Part shown: in pieces, positions 10,651 to 21,919 of the stretch
How the letters are laid out: the number at the start of each line of letters is the position of its first letter
How positions within the stretch are numbered: position 1 is the first letter of the stretch
Assembly (NCBI GenBank): GCA_032622095.1
Contig: CP136064.1
Coordinates: 252,590,484 to 252,654,483 of the forward strand
From: Siphonodentalium dalli
Taxonomy: Eukaryota > Mollusca > Scaphopoda > Gadilida > Siphonodentaliidae
Length of the DNA stretch: 64,000 bases
Direction of reading: 5' to 3'
Program-made: the position numbers and the translations under genes
The notes under the pieces: model-generated
The model's database searches: none
What the model saw: the letters and a program-made list of their open reading frames with translations, nothing else
What the model was told of the DNA's origin: nothing

Positions 10651-12069
10651 AACCCTACCCTCATTATTTAATGTGAATTTGGCCTCCCATAAAATACACA
10701 ATCTTTTTGTTTGACCTTGTCAGGCCTTGTCGCAATTTAAAAAAAAAATTTAACCAGTCAGTGAAAAATCTAGGATTTTTGGGGACACCTGTTTTTGGGC
10801 AATGATATTCCGAAGGCATATCCTGAAGGCCTGAGCTGAGGAAGGTTTGGGAGGGGTTGACCCAAGCTGATGGTGGGGGTACGTTCTCCCCCTGGTAGTT
10901 TTTGAAAATCCATTGCATTGAGAGCTAATCTAGGGCTCTTTGAGTCAGTATTTTGAATTTTACTGAGAGGTCAATTTGATCAAGTTTCTTAAGCATAACT
11001 TTGGAATTTTTTTTATATATGTATGGATTGGAAATGCTTATAAGTTATTGTAAGATATCTTTTGGTTCAATGGATTATGCTTATCCTGCTTGAAATGAGA
11101 CTTACCATTATCACTCTAATTTATATAATACCGGCAGGCTATTTTCTAAAATGCACTTATGCAAGTGAGACTGTGAGAGACACATACATAATAAATTGGT
11201 ACAGAAAAAATGTCTATTAAGTTAGTAATTACTATTTAGTACTAATCTATTTGGTGTTATGAGATCCCACTTGATAAATAGGTTGATTTGATCAAATTGT
11301 CACTGTTCATGTACTGTATTTGATTGAAATACTGAAGTCTGAAGGCTGAATGATAACAAACCTCTGAACCCAAACTATTTGAAGCTAGATAAAGCCAAAC
11401 ATACTTTAAATTACAGTATGATTCCAACTATTAAACTTAAATCTTTTTGTAAACTTAAATGTGTTATGTCAATATATATATATAAATTTATAAATTTTTT
11501 GCATCTTGTTATGATATGAATTGGGACCTATTAAAATTGAAAAAAAGTATAAAAAAAACAAAATAATGTTTGGTCCAATTTTTTTTGAGGCGCCTGAAGT
11601 TTGGGCACCCAAACCGGTAAACAGTATGAAAAACGGCCTGGATATGTCCCTGCGGCAGTCTATACTTACCGGCCTAGCGAAAACCCTGCATGACCAAAAT
11701 CTTTAAATTATCTCAATAAAAGTTAAATACTAGTAAGGCGACATGTACTGACAAAGTACTTCAAGTAACATACAAGTTCCAAGTTTACCTCATTACAATC
11801 AACTATATTAATTAAACTACATGACCCCATTTGAAAGAGTTTATATGTAATGCACAACAATCTTTAACTTCTCATACGACGTTTGTATAATATTAGACGT
11901 AAACTTAAAAATAAAAAAGTTTTCCAAATATACAATAAAATGTGTAGGGTCGTGGTTCAGAATAGGGTCGGTCGGTTTAATGAAACCAAAGCTATTATTT
12001 TTATTAGGACTCTAAATGAATAAATACACATAAATGAGAGCAAACTAATTATTTTATTGTAATTTTCAG
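10651..12069. other. upstream region of the transposase gene
   Basis: AT-rich, no conserved coding signal. It probably contains the intron ahead of the transposase exon: a pyrimidine-rich tract ends in TTTTCAG at 12069. The first exon and promoter were not found. Confidence 0.35.
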
Positions 12070-12111
12070 GTTATTTCAAAGAATTAACTGGATAAATCGA
12101 GTATAGCAAAA

Positions 12112-14529
12112 ATGATAACATGCTTCATATGCCGGAAAGAGTTTTCATTAATAAAATCTCTGAGAAATCATCTTAACCTCCATCAATTTTCTGGCGAGCT
12201 TAAATACCCTATAGAATGCAGACAGGATATATGCAGCAGCACATTCGTGAATGTTTCAAATCTCATCAGGCATATAAAATCATTCCATCCAGCTGATTTA
12301 TCAGCAGCAGATATATCGACCCCAAACATAAACACCGAAGATGAAGTAAATTCTCTTTCAGAGAGTGATGTGAACCCCGTTCATTCTGACATAAACAGGG
12401 AGTCCGTTCTTGAACAATGTACCGAAAACATACGCGGCGAAGGAATTTCATTAACATCTCGTCTGAGAGCAAACAGTTCCGTGCCATATTATATAATTCC
12501 GGAAATTATAAAGGCATGCAACAGAATGATAAACATTACAGTGGAAAATGTCATTGAATCAAGCCCTAATACGGAAGAATTAGAATGCCTGAAAGATCCA
12601 TTAATTTTTCTTGACAGTGAGTACAAGCAGCAGAAGTTTTTTAGTGAGAATTCAAATTTTGTGAAACCTGAGAGCTGTTTTCTTGGAACACGTTTTGAGA
12701 ATAAATGGGACAAAAAATCGAGCAGTATGAAGCCAGTTATGACCCCTGATTCATTTTGGTATGTTCCAATCATAAAGACGCTTGAAGCTTTACTGAAGAA
12801 CCCAGTTTTCCTTGAATGTGTAAATTTAAACCAACGTTCGCAAACTGAGATGATAAAAGATTTCTGTGATGGTACAAAGTATCAAAATAATGAATTCTTC
12901 AGTAATGGAAACTCACTCATGCTTCAACTGTTTTTTGATGAAATGGGTACTACAAACCCTCTTAGAGGTAAACAGTCAATCCACAAAATTGGTGTTGTAT
13001 ACTTTGTGATAAAAAACCTACCTCCCAAATTCAACTCATCATTTGGAAATATTCATCTAGTAGCTCTTTTCCATTCCCTTGATTTGAAGAAGTATGGTTT
13101 CAATCGAATACTCGAGCGAATTGTTCTTGACATTCGAGTACTGGAAGAGCTTGGTGTCTGCGTGAATGATTCAAAAATAAAAGGTGCAATATGTCAGGTC
13201 ACGTGTGACAATCTAGGTTTAAACTCTATCTTTGGGTTTATTGAGTGTTTCAGTGCAGATTCATTTTGTGTGTTGTGTTATGCGAGTCGCGAGGAAATTC
13301 AAACCAAATTCTTGGAAGAGGAATTCGTATTAAGAAATAGAGACCTGTATGCCAAGGATGTGAGTGAGGCAATTCAGAATGGGAGGCATGAGAAAGGAGT
13401 TAAACGAGAGTGTGAGTTAAATAAAATGAAACATTTCCACATTATGGAGAACCATACCAATGATGCAATGCATACACTTTTGGAGGGGGTTGTGCCATTG
13501 GAACTGGGAATGATACTGCACAGACTCATAAATATTGAGGCACATTTTTCTTTGGAGACATTAAATAGTCAAATCAATGATTTCTTCACTAAACTGATTG
13601 TTGGTAAAAAAAACAAACCATGTGAAATCAACAAATTAGCAGAAAACACTCATCTAACTGGTCAAACTGCCACACAAACATGGAATCTGCTTCGATTTCT
13701 GCCTCTAATGGTTGGTGGTTATGTTGATTATGACAACAAGTATTGGGAATTACTGCTCAAACTTTCGGAGCTCGTTGACATCTGTTTTGCACAGTCATTC
13801 ACTGAGGGCATGTTAGTATATCTTACAGATTTGATAGTTGAGCATCATAGCTTATTTGCTGAACTATTTCCAAACAAATACTTGATTCCAAAGCATCACT
13901 TCATTGTGCACTTCCCCAATATTATCCGGAAAACCGGACCTCTTATTAACTCATGGTGCATGAGGTATGAGTTAAAAAATAGTTTTTTCAAAAGGAGTGC
14001 CCACATTGTTTGTAATTTCAAAGACATTTGCAAGACTTTGGCATTTCGACATCAATATGCAGCTGTTCATCTCCAAATGGCTGGTCGGCACATTAAAGAA
14101 TACTATCATCCTGGAAATACAAACACAATAATGGCAGACTCTCTGGCTAATGCTGAATTAATTTGTAATAGTCTCAACATTCAAATGACAGATTTCGTTT
14201 CCCAGGCATACAAGATTGAATATTGTGGAACACTATATCGACGCAATTGTGGTGTGGTTATCAAATTTGACAATGAGTTGCCATTATTTGGCAGAATAAT
14301 TGATTTCATAAAATCAGATATGGAAGGAAATTGGTTTGCTAGACTACACATCCTTGAAACTGCTGAGTATAACAATCATTTGAATGCATATGAAGTGAGA
14401 GACTCATCAAACAACAGTATGATCCTGATTTCAGTTAAACACTTTCTTGATTACCAACCACTTGACATTGTTAAAACAAATGAATGTAGATTATTTGTTA
14501 GACTGAAGTATCACATTGTAGATGAATAA
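12112..14529 (+). CDS. CACTA (EnSpm)-type transposase, 805 aa
   Basis: The single intact coding exon follows a splice acceptor at 12069, and an in-frame TAA lies between the acceptor and the ATG, which fixes the start. Two zinc fingers open the protein: C4, C7, H20, H24 and C36, C41, H54, H59. The core resembles the En/Spm transposase family. Seen are FFDEMGTTNPLRG with D276, followed by a hydrophobic strand and NLPPKF; CDNLG with D366; CVLC at 386-389; and HTNDAMHTLLEG with D451, H454 and E458. Residues about 591-628 (IPKHHFIVHFPNI, GPLINSW) resemble the DUF4218 region of plant CACTA transposases. D276 and D366 with E458 are my proposed catalytic triad, unproven. An AATAAA overlaps the stop codon. 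No frameshift or stop is present, so the gene may be functional. Family recognition is by motif, not search. Confidence 0.85.
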   Translation: MITCFICRKEFSLIKSLRNHLNLHQFSGELKYPIECRQDICSSTFVNVSNLIRHIKSFHPADLSAADISTPNINTEDEVNSLSESDVNPVHSDINRESVLEQCTENIRGEGISLTSRLRANSSVPYYIIPEIIKACNRMINITVENVIESSPNTEELECLKDPLIFLDSEYKQQKFFSENSNFVKPESCFLGTRFENKWDKKSSSMKPVMTPDSFWYVPIIKTLEALLKNPVFLECVNLNQRSQTEMIKDFCDGTKYQNNEFFSNGNSLMLQLFFDEMGTTNPLRGKQSIHKIGVVYFVIKNLPPKFNSSFGNIHLVALFHSLDLKKYGFNRILERIVLDIRVLEELGVCVNDSKIKGAICQVTCDNLGLNSIFGFIECFSADSFCVLCYASREEIQTKFLEEEFVLRNRDLYAKDVSEAIQNGRHEKGVKRECELNKMKHFHIMENHTNDAMHTLLEGVVPLELGMILHRLINIEAHFSLETLNSQINDFFTKLIVGKKNKPCEINKLAENTHLTGQTATQTWNLLRFLPLMVGGYVDYDNKYWELLLKLSELVDICFAQSFTEGMLVYLTDLIVEHHSLFAELFPNKYLIPKHHFIVHFPNIIRKTGPLINSWCMRYELKNSFFKRSAHIVCNFKDICKTLAFRHQYAAVHLQMAGRHIKEYYHPGNTNTIMADSLANAELICNSLNIQMTDFVSQAYKIEYCGTLYRRNCGVVIKFDNELPLFGRIIDFIKSDMEGNWFARLHILETAEYNNHLNAYEVRDSSNNSMILISVKHFLDYQPLDIVKTNECRLFVRLKYHIVDE

Positions 14530-14631
14530 ATTAAGGGGGCGCATATTTTGCATAAATCCGGCCAAAAATTACAAGAGATTTTCAACAAAGAATATCTCTG
14601 GATCTTTCTGGCGAAAATTCTAGAATTTCAC

Positions 14632-15054
14632 ATATGTGACCCGTCATATTAAAACCAGTCGTAAGTCGAAAAATATTTTATTTGAGTTATGTATTGCATG
14701 CTATAGAGTATGATAAGAGCTTTACATAGGTCACACACTTTAATAAGGGGATACCTTGTTGTGGTCCAAAGCAATATGATTTTGAATGTCAGTGTCATCA
14801 TGAACCGATTTCAGAGATAATATCGTTTAAAGACAATCAAATTAGTTAAATTCTGAATAAATATACACCAATATATGTCCAAATTTCAGAACTGCAAAAA
14901 TGGACACAAACTTCACTTTATGCTGCTCTATGTGACTTTGTCTAAAACTAAAATCATAATCTTTCGCATTTCTAATTTTCTATCATAATTTAGGTATTTA
15001 CTCAGTGTTAGCAAACCCATCTTACGACTGGTTTTGATATTGTGGGTCACATAT
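14632..15054. mobile_element. 423-bp MITE with ATATGTGACCC ends
   Basis: ATATGTGACCC at the left is inverted at the right, and the match extends through AAAACCAGTCGTAAG. It lies about 100 bases past the transposase stop. Non-coding. Confidence 0.75.
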
Positions 15055-15417
15055 CATCTTTGTTGTATATAGAAACTGAGACATTATTAAGAGACAACAA
15101 CAACAATGGATTGTAACTCATTTGAGAGGTTGAAAATATTATTTTATTTTCTGTCCATTTTCGGTACCAAGAACTGCTAGAATAATTAATAAATTTTACA
15201 CGTCTCTCCAATCACAAAATAGCTCTTTGTCTTGGTTCTATGAGAGGAGGCTTCATTTGTACCATAATGTTGAGTAATTTTTTTAATTGCATAAAATAGC
15301 ATCATACCCCCCCAGCTATTATATATTTTGGAACTTCTGTCTGCCTGTGCATGTATGTATGAGTGTTATAGACTGGAAAACTGCTCGACCAATCAGTTTT
15401 CTAATTGGTATGTAGGC

Positions 15418-15662
15418 CTACTTTGATCCGGGAAACAATATGGGCAGGTCCAATTTCACATGCAACTGTGTCCTTGACCTCACTCATATACGCTCATATA
15501 TAGGCATGTTTCTGGACCTCGACCGATCCGACTCAAATTTAGTATTAAGCCTACTTTGATCCCGGGATCAATATAGGTTCTGCAATATCACGTGTGACCG
15601 TGTCCTTGACCTCGCTCATATATGCTCATATAGGCATGCTTCTGGACCTCGACCGATCCGAA
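15418..15662. repeat. direct duplication, about 125-130-bp period
   Basis: Two copies share GCCTACTTTGATCC, TGTCCTTGACCTC, ACGCTCATATA or a close variant, and TCTGGACCTCGACCGATCCG. Confidence 0.8.
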
Positions 15663-16357
15663 AAATATTATTTTTCTTTCTCCTGATGGAGGCAATCACA
15701 AATAAATCCCTAGATAACCTGGACGAAGTCGGGCACATCAGCTACATGTAGTATATAATATAATGAAGCATACAGCAGTCACAAATGTTGATATGCAGTG
15801 TGGTCCACTCAAGCAGGGAACAATCAACTAGAATTAAACCACAGTGTTAAGAGATCTGGTGTCAGCTTTAAATTGGTTATGAACCCATGACCCACAACTA
15901 ATCTCAGCCCAATCATGCATTGATTAGGTATGACAGGAAAATTCTCAACTATACAGTGAACTATAGAAAATCGTTGCCTTTCTAAATGAAAGTAATCATT
16001 AAATTTCATGGATCAAGAATAATTAAGTCTCTTCTCATGATCTTATGGATATTATGAATTGCACTTTTGAAAACAAACTGTTTTTATATCTTGGTACCTG
16101 AAAACAGTGAAATTTTAAGTAATTGAGTTTAATATAGTTTTCTACTGGTTGATGGTTCTTAAATATTGTGTCAGAATAATCTGACCGATAATGGGAAAAT
16201 CCATTTTGAATTCCAGAAAAGTTTGACAAAATGTGCGTCTGACCCTTATTGTTCAGTAATTATGAATATATACAACTTATTTCCAGTGATTTCAGTGTTG
16301 GGTTCGCTAAATAACTTGGGAATCTCAGTTTTATATTAGTACATGTACGTGTAAACT
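15663..16357. other. AT-rich stretch, nothing recognised
   Basis: No gene, RNA or clear repeat could be supported here. Confidence 0.4.
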
Positions 16358-16549
16358 AGTACTCTCACCTGGCTACTATTAATAATAGAGATGACATGAA
16401 TATTCATTCTCAAAGAAAAATCCCATAATCACTATTATTTGGAAGTGAGTCAAAGAGCGAAAATGCCATCACTCACTAGTTTAAGTAAATAATCCAGCCA
16501 ACCACTATTATTCAGCCATCACTATTATTATTATGCAGGTGAGAGTACT
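16358..16549. mobile_element. 192-bp foldback MITE, AGTACTCTCACCTG ends
   Basis: AGTACTCTCACCTG at the left returns inverted (CAGGTGAGAGTACT) at the right, enclosing AT-rich imperfect palindromes. Confidence 0.65.
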
Positions 16550-16848
16550 GCACAAATTCAAATATGAGTAAGGTACGGCCATGGTTTATTAATTTTATTT
16601 TTAGCATCAATTGCCACATTTCCTTTTTTGGCAGAAAATAATAATGAATTTTATGAATTATCAGCACAATTCCGAAGATTGTCCCTTGTTAAAATTCAGA
16701 TAGGAACATTTACTGATAGTCCCTTGACAGATGCTTCATTCACATACTAGTAAAATGAATATAATAAAGATTGGTATCAATATAAATGTTATATTACTCT
16801 TATGACTCATATAAACACACGGGTACACTTATTAACCCTTTGATGACT

Positions 16849-17065
16849 AAAGCTTCCTGAATTTTTGCGAAAACCCTATGCCAATACATTCTCTTATACC
16901 ATAGGGCACTCGCATAAGAGAATGCATTGGTCTAAAAATACCTTGGAACTTGTAAAGCCAGTGCATTTTCATAAATAAAAAAAATTGTCAGACTCACTAT
17001 TGGAGACTCGCATATAAGAGAGTGCAATGGGCAATGGCACATACACCAGCGCAGCTCTGATCATG
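16849..17065. repeat. palindromic repeat with ATTCTCTTAT/ATAAGAGAAT
   Basis: Paired words such as CATTCTCTTATACC and GCATAAGAGAATGCATTGG fold on each other. A related stretch lies at about 21240-21510, sharing TTTGCGAAAA with a nearby AAACT/AGCTTCCTGAA block in inverted order. Confidence 0.5.
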
Positions 17066-18806
17066 ACAGAGTTAAATTACAAGTAAAAACCCCCTTGTAT
17101 CAGCCTGTATGCGACTTATTTTAGTCCCTATAATTATTTTCACTTGATTCCAAATGACTGATTTTCATATAAAAACACATCAATTTGATGTATAAAGATT
17201 ATGAAGAATAAGACAAAGGCTAACACAGATTCTCTTGGACCTTATAGCACTAAAAAAAATATGTTGACCTCCCCCTTGTACCACTATTCCGCCCCGTATG
17301 TTTATTTGGAGTCCAAGAGTATCATTATAATGTATATTCACATGTAGTACAAAATAAAGTTCTATAATAAGAAACCTATAGACTCCATATCGAGAATAAT
17401 TAATAATAAAAAATCACCTCATTTCGCATTTAATTCAGATTTTCTCAGAATCCTGGATGACTCTAAACATAAACTTAATTAACCATGACTAAGCCAAGAA
17501 TATATGGATAAAAAATTTCAAATAGACCACTTTAATATTGTTTGCACATCTTGTTTTGCATGGAGGCCCTAAAGATTCCCACTCCTATTCATCGGTCCCT
17601 GTTATCAAGTAAGATTCAAGTTTCCACATAAAAAAATGTTTTTGAAGATATGTTGTTACTTGATAATATGGGGGTCATCTGATCGGATTGAGTACCTTTA
17701 AGTAAGTGACCTGTTTAATTTTGAATGTTCTCAATCTAGTCCAGTGCATTTATGGTTTCACCTCAAACTGATTGCAACGCAAAGTTTCTTAGTGGGAATA
17801 AGTACTTTAACCCATCACAAACAACTAAAATCAAAAGGAATCAAGAAAGGCAAAATTGATGAATTTTGTGAAATAAATTTGTAAAAATTTGGTAAAATAC
17901 TCAATTTATGGCTTTTCAAGAATGTTTATAAAAACAATTGTTTCACGAGGCCTTCCATTTATATATCCATTTTGTAGTGTACACAGCTCTGATTACAGAA
18001 CAGAAAACATTTCCCAGATATGTTGAGTAGTTTTTGAGTTATGTGCCTCCAAATTATGGAGTTTATCTAATTTCGGAGCCTCAATTTCTCAAAATTAGTT
18101 TAAATCCATTTTTTATGTGCGTGTATTTTAAAAACTAAAGACAAATAAAGAGATTTCTTGTTGTTTTAGTCATTTCCTCACTTGGTTGAGCAGAAAATAT
18201 GATTTCTTTATGCATCTATGATTGAGATGACAAAAATATTCTTAAACAGAATGTGTGTATAATCACTTATTAAAGTAATGTGAAATGCTCCGGTAGGGTG
18301 ATCAAATATAAATTGAGATTAATCTTGCTCAAAGTACATGTTGTTATTTTTTATTATTACAGTCATTCTTATATATTAATTAAATGCAATGACTCTCGAT
18401 GGCGAAATCATTTGTGTTGCATCCCGAATCGAGGTGTAAATATTTATAATTGGGCGTAGTTCAGACGATGTTTTCTATGGAGTGGTTTCAGTGGTATGGT
18501 TGAAATTTTCAGCGATGTTAGTAGAATGCTACATTACCCAGGTTGGCATAGCGCCTGAGTACTAACTTATCAATTTCACGCATCCGAACAAGTCCATAAT
18601 ATGTCTTTAAGTATACATGGTTAAACACACTGTGGAGGAATTTCCAAAATCATGGTGTAGAAAATCAGATTATGGCCCTATGAACCTAAGAATGGACTCT
18701 TTTATAAAAATGCCATTTTGGGCATTTTTTTTCAATTTTCAAAGGTTACAAATGTGTATAAACAATAAAAAACAATGTTCGTTTAATGTGTAAAATTGGT
18801 GTCAGA
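17066..18806. other. AT-rich stretch, mostly unrecognised
   Basis: Contains a one-sided remnant of the TTAA MITE end at about 17675-17702 (GGATTGAGTACCTTTAA) and a TACTCTTGGACTCCAAATAA-type end near 17297-17322. No coding signal. Confidence 0.4.
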
Positions 18807-19926
18807 CCGATTCTCCGAAGACCTATTACTACGAAGGCCCACAACTCCGAAGACCCGATTCTCCGACGGCCCACAACTCCGAAGACCCGATTCTCCGACG
18901 GCCCATAACTCTGAAGATCCGATTCTACGAAAGCCCATAAGTCCGAAGGGCCGATTCTCCGAAGACCTATAACTCCGAAGGGCCGATTCTCCGAAGACCC
19001 ATAACTACGAAGGCCTGATTCCCCGACGGCCCATAACTCCGAAGGTCCGATTCTCCGAAGGTCCGATTCTCCGAAGATTTTGTTTTATCGGGGTATTATC
19101 GTTTACTAAATAGTGTACAGTCCAGTGGCGAAGCCAAGGGGTCCCAAAATTCCTACTGCCCCCATTAAACCTCTACTTGCTATTTCAGACAATATGGGCC
19201 CCTACCAAAACATGTCCAATATCATGTAAACGCCCGGAAATTGTTCATGGGGCATCAAAATATTCAAACTTTTCCTACTGCCCCCACCTAATTGGGAATC
19301 CTGGCCCGCCATTTCTTTGAAGTATTTTCAGTCGCCAGAAAAAAAGGGCGAGTTCTGCCCCTTTGGCCCCCGTTCGCCCCTGTCGTGTTAGGCTACTCTG
19401 ACATTCTTGCAGCATTTCGTTATAATATACCCGGTGCACACCAGTGGCAAAGCCAGGGTTCCTATTTAGGGGTGCACATTAATTATCATATGTGGGGGAT
19501 ATATCATGCATATGATATGCCGAAAGCCTGATTTGGGGAACGCATGCATGGGAGGGGTCGCCCCAATCGTTGGTCCGGGGGCTCCCCTGGGCAGGAACAC
19601 TGTGAATATTTGAATGCCTAGGACGGATTTCCGGACGTTTACATGACATTTGACATGTTTTTTGGGGGGCGGTCTTCCCTAGGGCCCCATTGACTCCGCC
19701 ACTGGACTGTACACTATTTAATAAGCGATAAAACATGATCTTCCGAGAATCGGCCCTTCGGAGAATTGGCCCTTCGGAGTTATAGTCCTTCAGAGTTATG
19801 GGCTTTCAGAGTTATAGGCCTTCGGAGTTATGGGCTTTCGGAGAATAGGGACTTCGGAGTTATGGGCTTTCAGAGAATCGGGGCGTAGGAGAATCGGACC
19901 TTCGGAGTTATGGGTCTTCAGAAAAT
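18807..19926. mobile_element. second element with inverted short-tandem-repeat ends
   Basis: The left arm (18807-19079) is an array of CCGATTCTCCGAAGACC / CATAACTCCGAAGG words. The right arm (19741-19926) is the inverse (CTTCGGAGTTATGGG, CTTCGGAGAATCGG). Just inside them, ATAGTGTACAGTCCAGTGGC inverts to GCCACTGGACTGTACACTAT. Its design matches the element at 9281 although the word differs. Confidence 0.7.
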
Positions 19927-21239
19927 CGCTACGTAACCGTAAAATTATTTGAACTTTCCCCTTAAAACACTTTAGTGTTGAAATAATAGCCTTATATTGG
20001 ATATGTTAATGAATGTCACTGAATTTCACTCACTTTTCTGGAAACTGACGTGAAATTTGAATATCTGAAAATTGGCGTAGGGGAAACCATATTGACAAAA
20101 TTTCAGAAAACATGTTGATACATAAAACTTTACCATCACCAGCTCCTACAATCATTATTCTTTGATACAGAGTATACTGCTTCCTATTGTGATGTTCATA
20201 TTTAGAGCTACAATCCTTTTTGTTGCAACTCGATGGCAAAATGGTGAATCATTAAAAAACATTGTGTTGCAATTAGTTTGAGGTCTGGAACTTTTTTCTC
20301 ATAAATGCACTGGACTAATAATCCTTTCATTATTTTGTACAAACTATATTGCTATTGATTGACTATCAATATTATATATGTGTGTGCTTTTTAATTTGCT
20401 TATTGTAATGTGAGCAATTTTCAGAGAGTGAAACTGAACTTCTGAAGTACATGTGTTGCCAGGTAAGTACACACCAGATTAGCTTTTTTCAGGGATACAG
20501 CTGTTGGTCTGTCTGTCCATTTATCTGTCCATATGTCCATCCATCCATTGAGTATTTAACTAAAAAATTGGGCTCCATCTGTGCATATATCTCAACCAAA
20601 TAGAATGGTTGTAGGATCTAATTGAAATTTTATGTGGAGGTTCACAATCATGACTGCTTTCAAAATTTGCTAAATGAAACTATTAGAACACAATTTAATA
20701 GCATGCAGATAACAGACTTGGAATTTATTCCAGGACTGATATATTATCACAAAGGTCCATGAGTGGTTCTCCAGCTGATGTATGGGACAAAAAACACTTT
20801 TCAAACCCACTGTTTGCTGGCAATGGACAGATTTTGCAAAGTGATGTGTTCTACCAAGACCACATCTAACATGCAGTCATGAGCAGTTACAATTGATCTT
20901 TGTTCTCAGACATCCCCAATCCCCTCAGTGAATGTCCTTAGAGACTGATTCGTAAGCATTGAGTATGGCACGTAATCTGAAATATACATGTATCTTGTCC
21001 ATGCTAAATTAATAAATTTGAATTACTGGAGCTTTCATATAGTGAGTGCCATGTGCGGGTCATGTACCAGGTTCAGATTGTAGATCCAAGTATAGTTAAA
21101 TTAAAAATAGTCGTATAATTTGGCTTTGCATGGCATGTGGTATATGACAATAACATCCTCACCATTCGAATGTTAAGGAATACTATCGCTTATCTCTTGG
21201 CATTCGAATGGTAATAAAGTATTAAGGAACATGGTCTTT
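19927..21239. other. region upstream of the SAM gene, little recognised
   Basis: AT-rich. One possible non-coding exon is listed separately; otherwise no supported feature. Confidence 0.4.
20425..20462 (+). other. possible 5' UTR exon of the SAM gene
   Basis: A 38-base stretch sits between GCAATTTTCAG and a strong donor, CCAG then GTAAGT. It does not open a frame into the next exon, so it could only be untranslated. Confidence 0.3.
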
Positions 21240-21510
21240 AGTCTTTAACCCTTTCATGTCGGGATCTGCGCTTGTGCAGCATTAAAGATCCTGTGCCAGT
21301 GCATTCTCTTATTTATGAGTCTCCCATTCGGAGAATTTCATATATAAGAGAATGCACTTGCTTACAAGGTCAATGTAGATATTGTTAGTCAATGTATCCT
21401 CTTATATATATACGAGGTGCCCAATGGATGACTCACATATATTGGAGAATACATTGGCAGAGGTTTTCGCAAAATTTCAGGAAACTCCAGTCATGGAAGG
21501 AATCAAATGA
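21240..21510. repeat. palindromic repeat related to 16849-17065
   Basis: Shares AACCCTTT, ATTCTCTTAT, TATAAGAGAATGCACT and TTTTCGCAAAATTTCAGGAAA with the copy at 16849, partly inverted. Confidence 0.5.
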
Positions 21511-21744
21511 CATCTCTAAGCAGTTGAATGCTAAGAATTGCATCTCTTAGATGGTTGAACATCAGCACATTGTACACGTATGCCAGCACCACCAATGCAA
21601 TCTCGTGTTTTAGGCTAACAATAATATATTTGTCTAATATAGTCAAAATTGTGATCTGATTTGTGGTCTGTCATTCCAATTTTAAGGGGGAGGGGTATCC
21701 GGTTGAAAATATATACATGTAGTTCTTTTAACCTACCAGGTGTG

Positions 21745-21919
21745 ATGAAACTTCAAAATAAATACATATTCAACCACTTCAGGTCTTCTCAAGAGGAAAT
21801 ACCATTAAAGGTATCATCACCTCAAAATGAGGTTCAACCCGGACCCAGCGACCAATTGATTACCATGATAACTACAATTATCCCTTCAATGGATGATGGT
21901 ATCAAGCAGAAAATCAGAG
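21745..21919 (+). CDS. SAM gene coding exon 1 (residues 1-58)
   Basis: Ends at a GTAAGC donor with one base left over. The stretch GPSDQLITMITTIIPSM begins the SAM-like region. Acceptor upstream is CTACCAG at 21739; a second, CACTTCAG, lies inside the exon. Confidence 0.65.

Noticed and set aside
10465-10918. Minus-strand frames with repeated FRRF and EGSLFR-like text
   Set aside because: The protein repeats are a reading of the AACCTTCGGAATA minisatellite.
12266-12773. Minus-strand frames of 73 and 94 codons
   Set aside because: They are antisense to the transposase and have no support of their own.
20425-20462. Coding first exon of the SAM gene
   Set aside because: Joining it to the next exon at either acceptor breaks frame or meets a stop; kept only as a possible untranslated exon.
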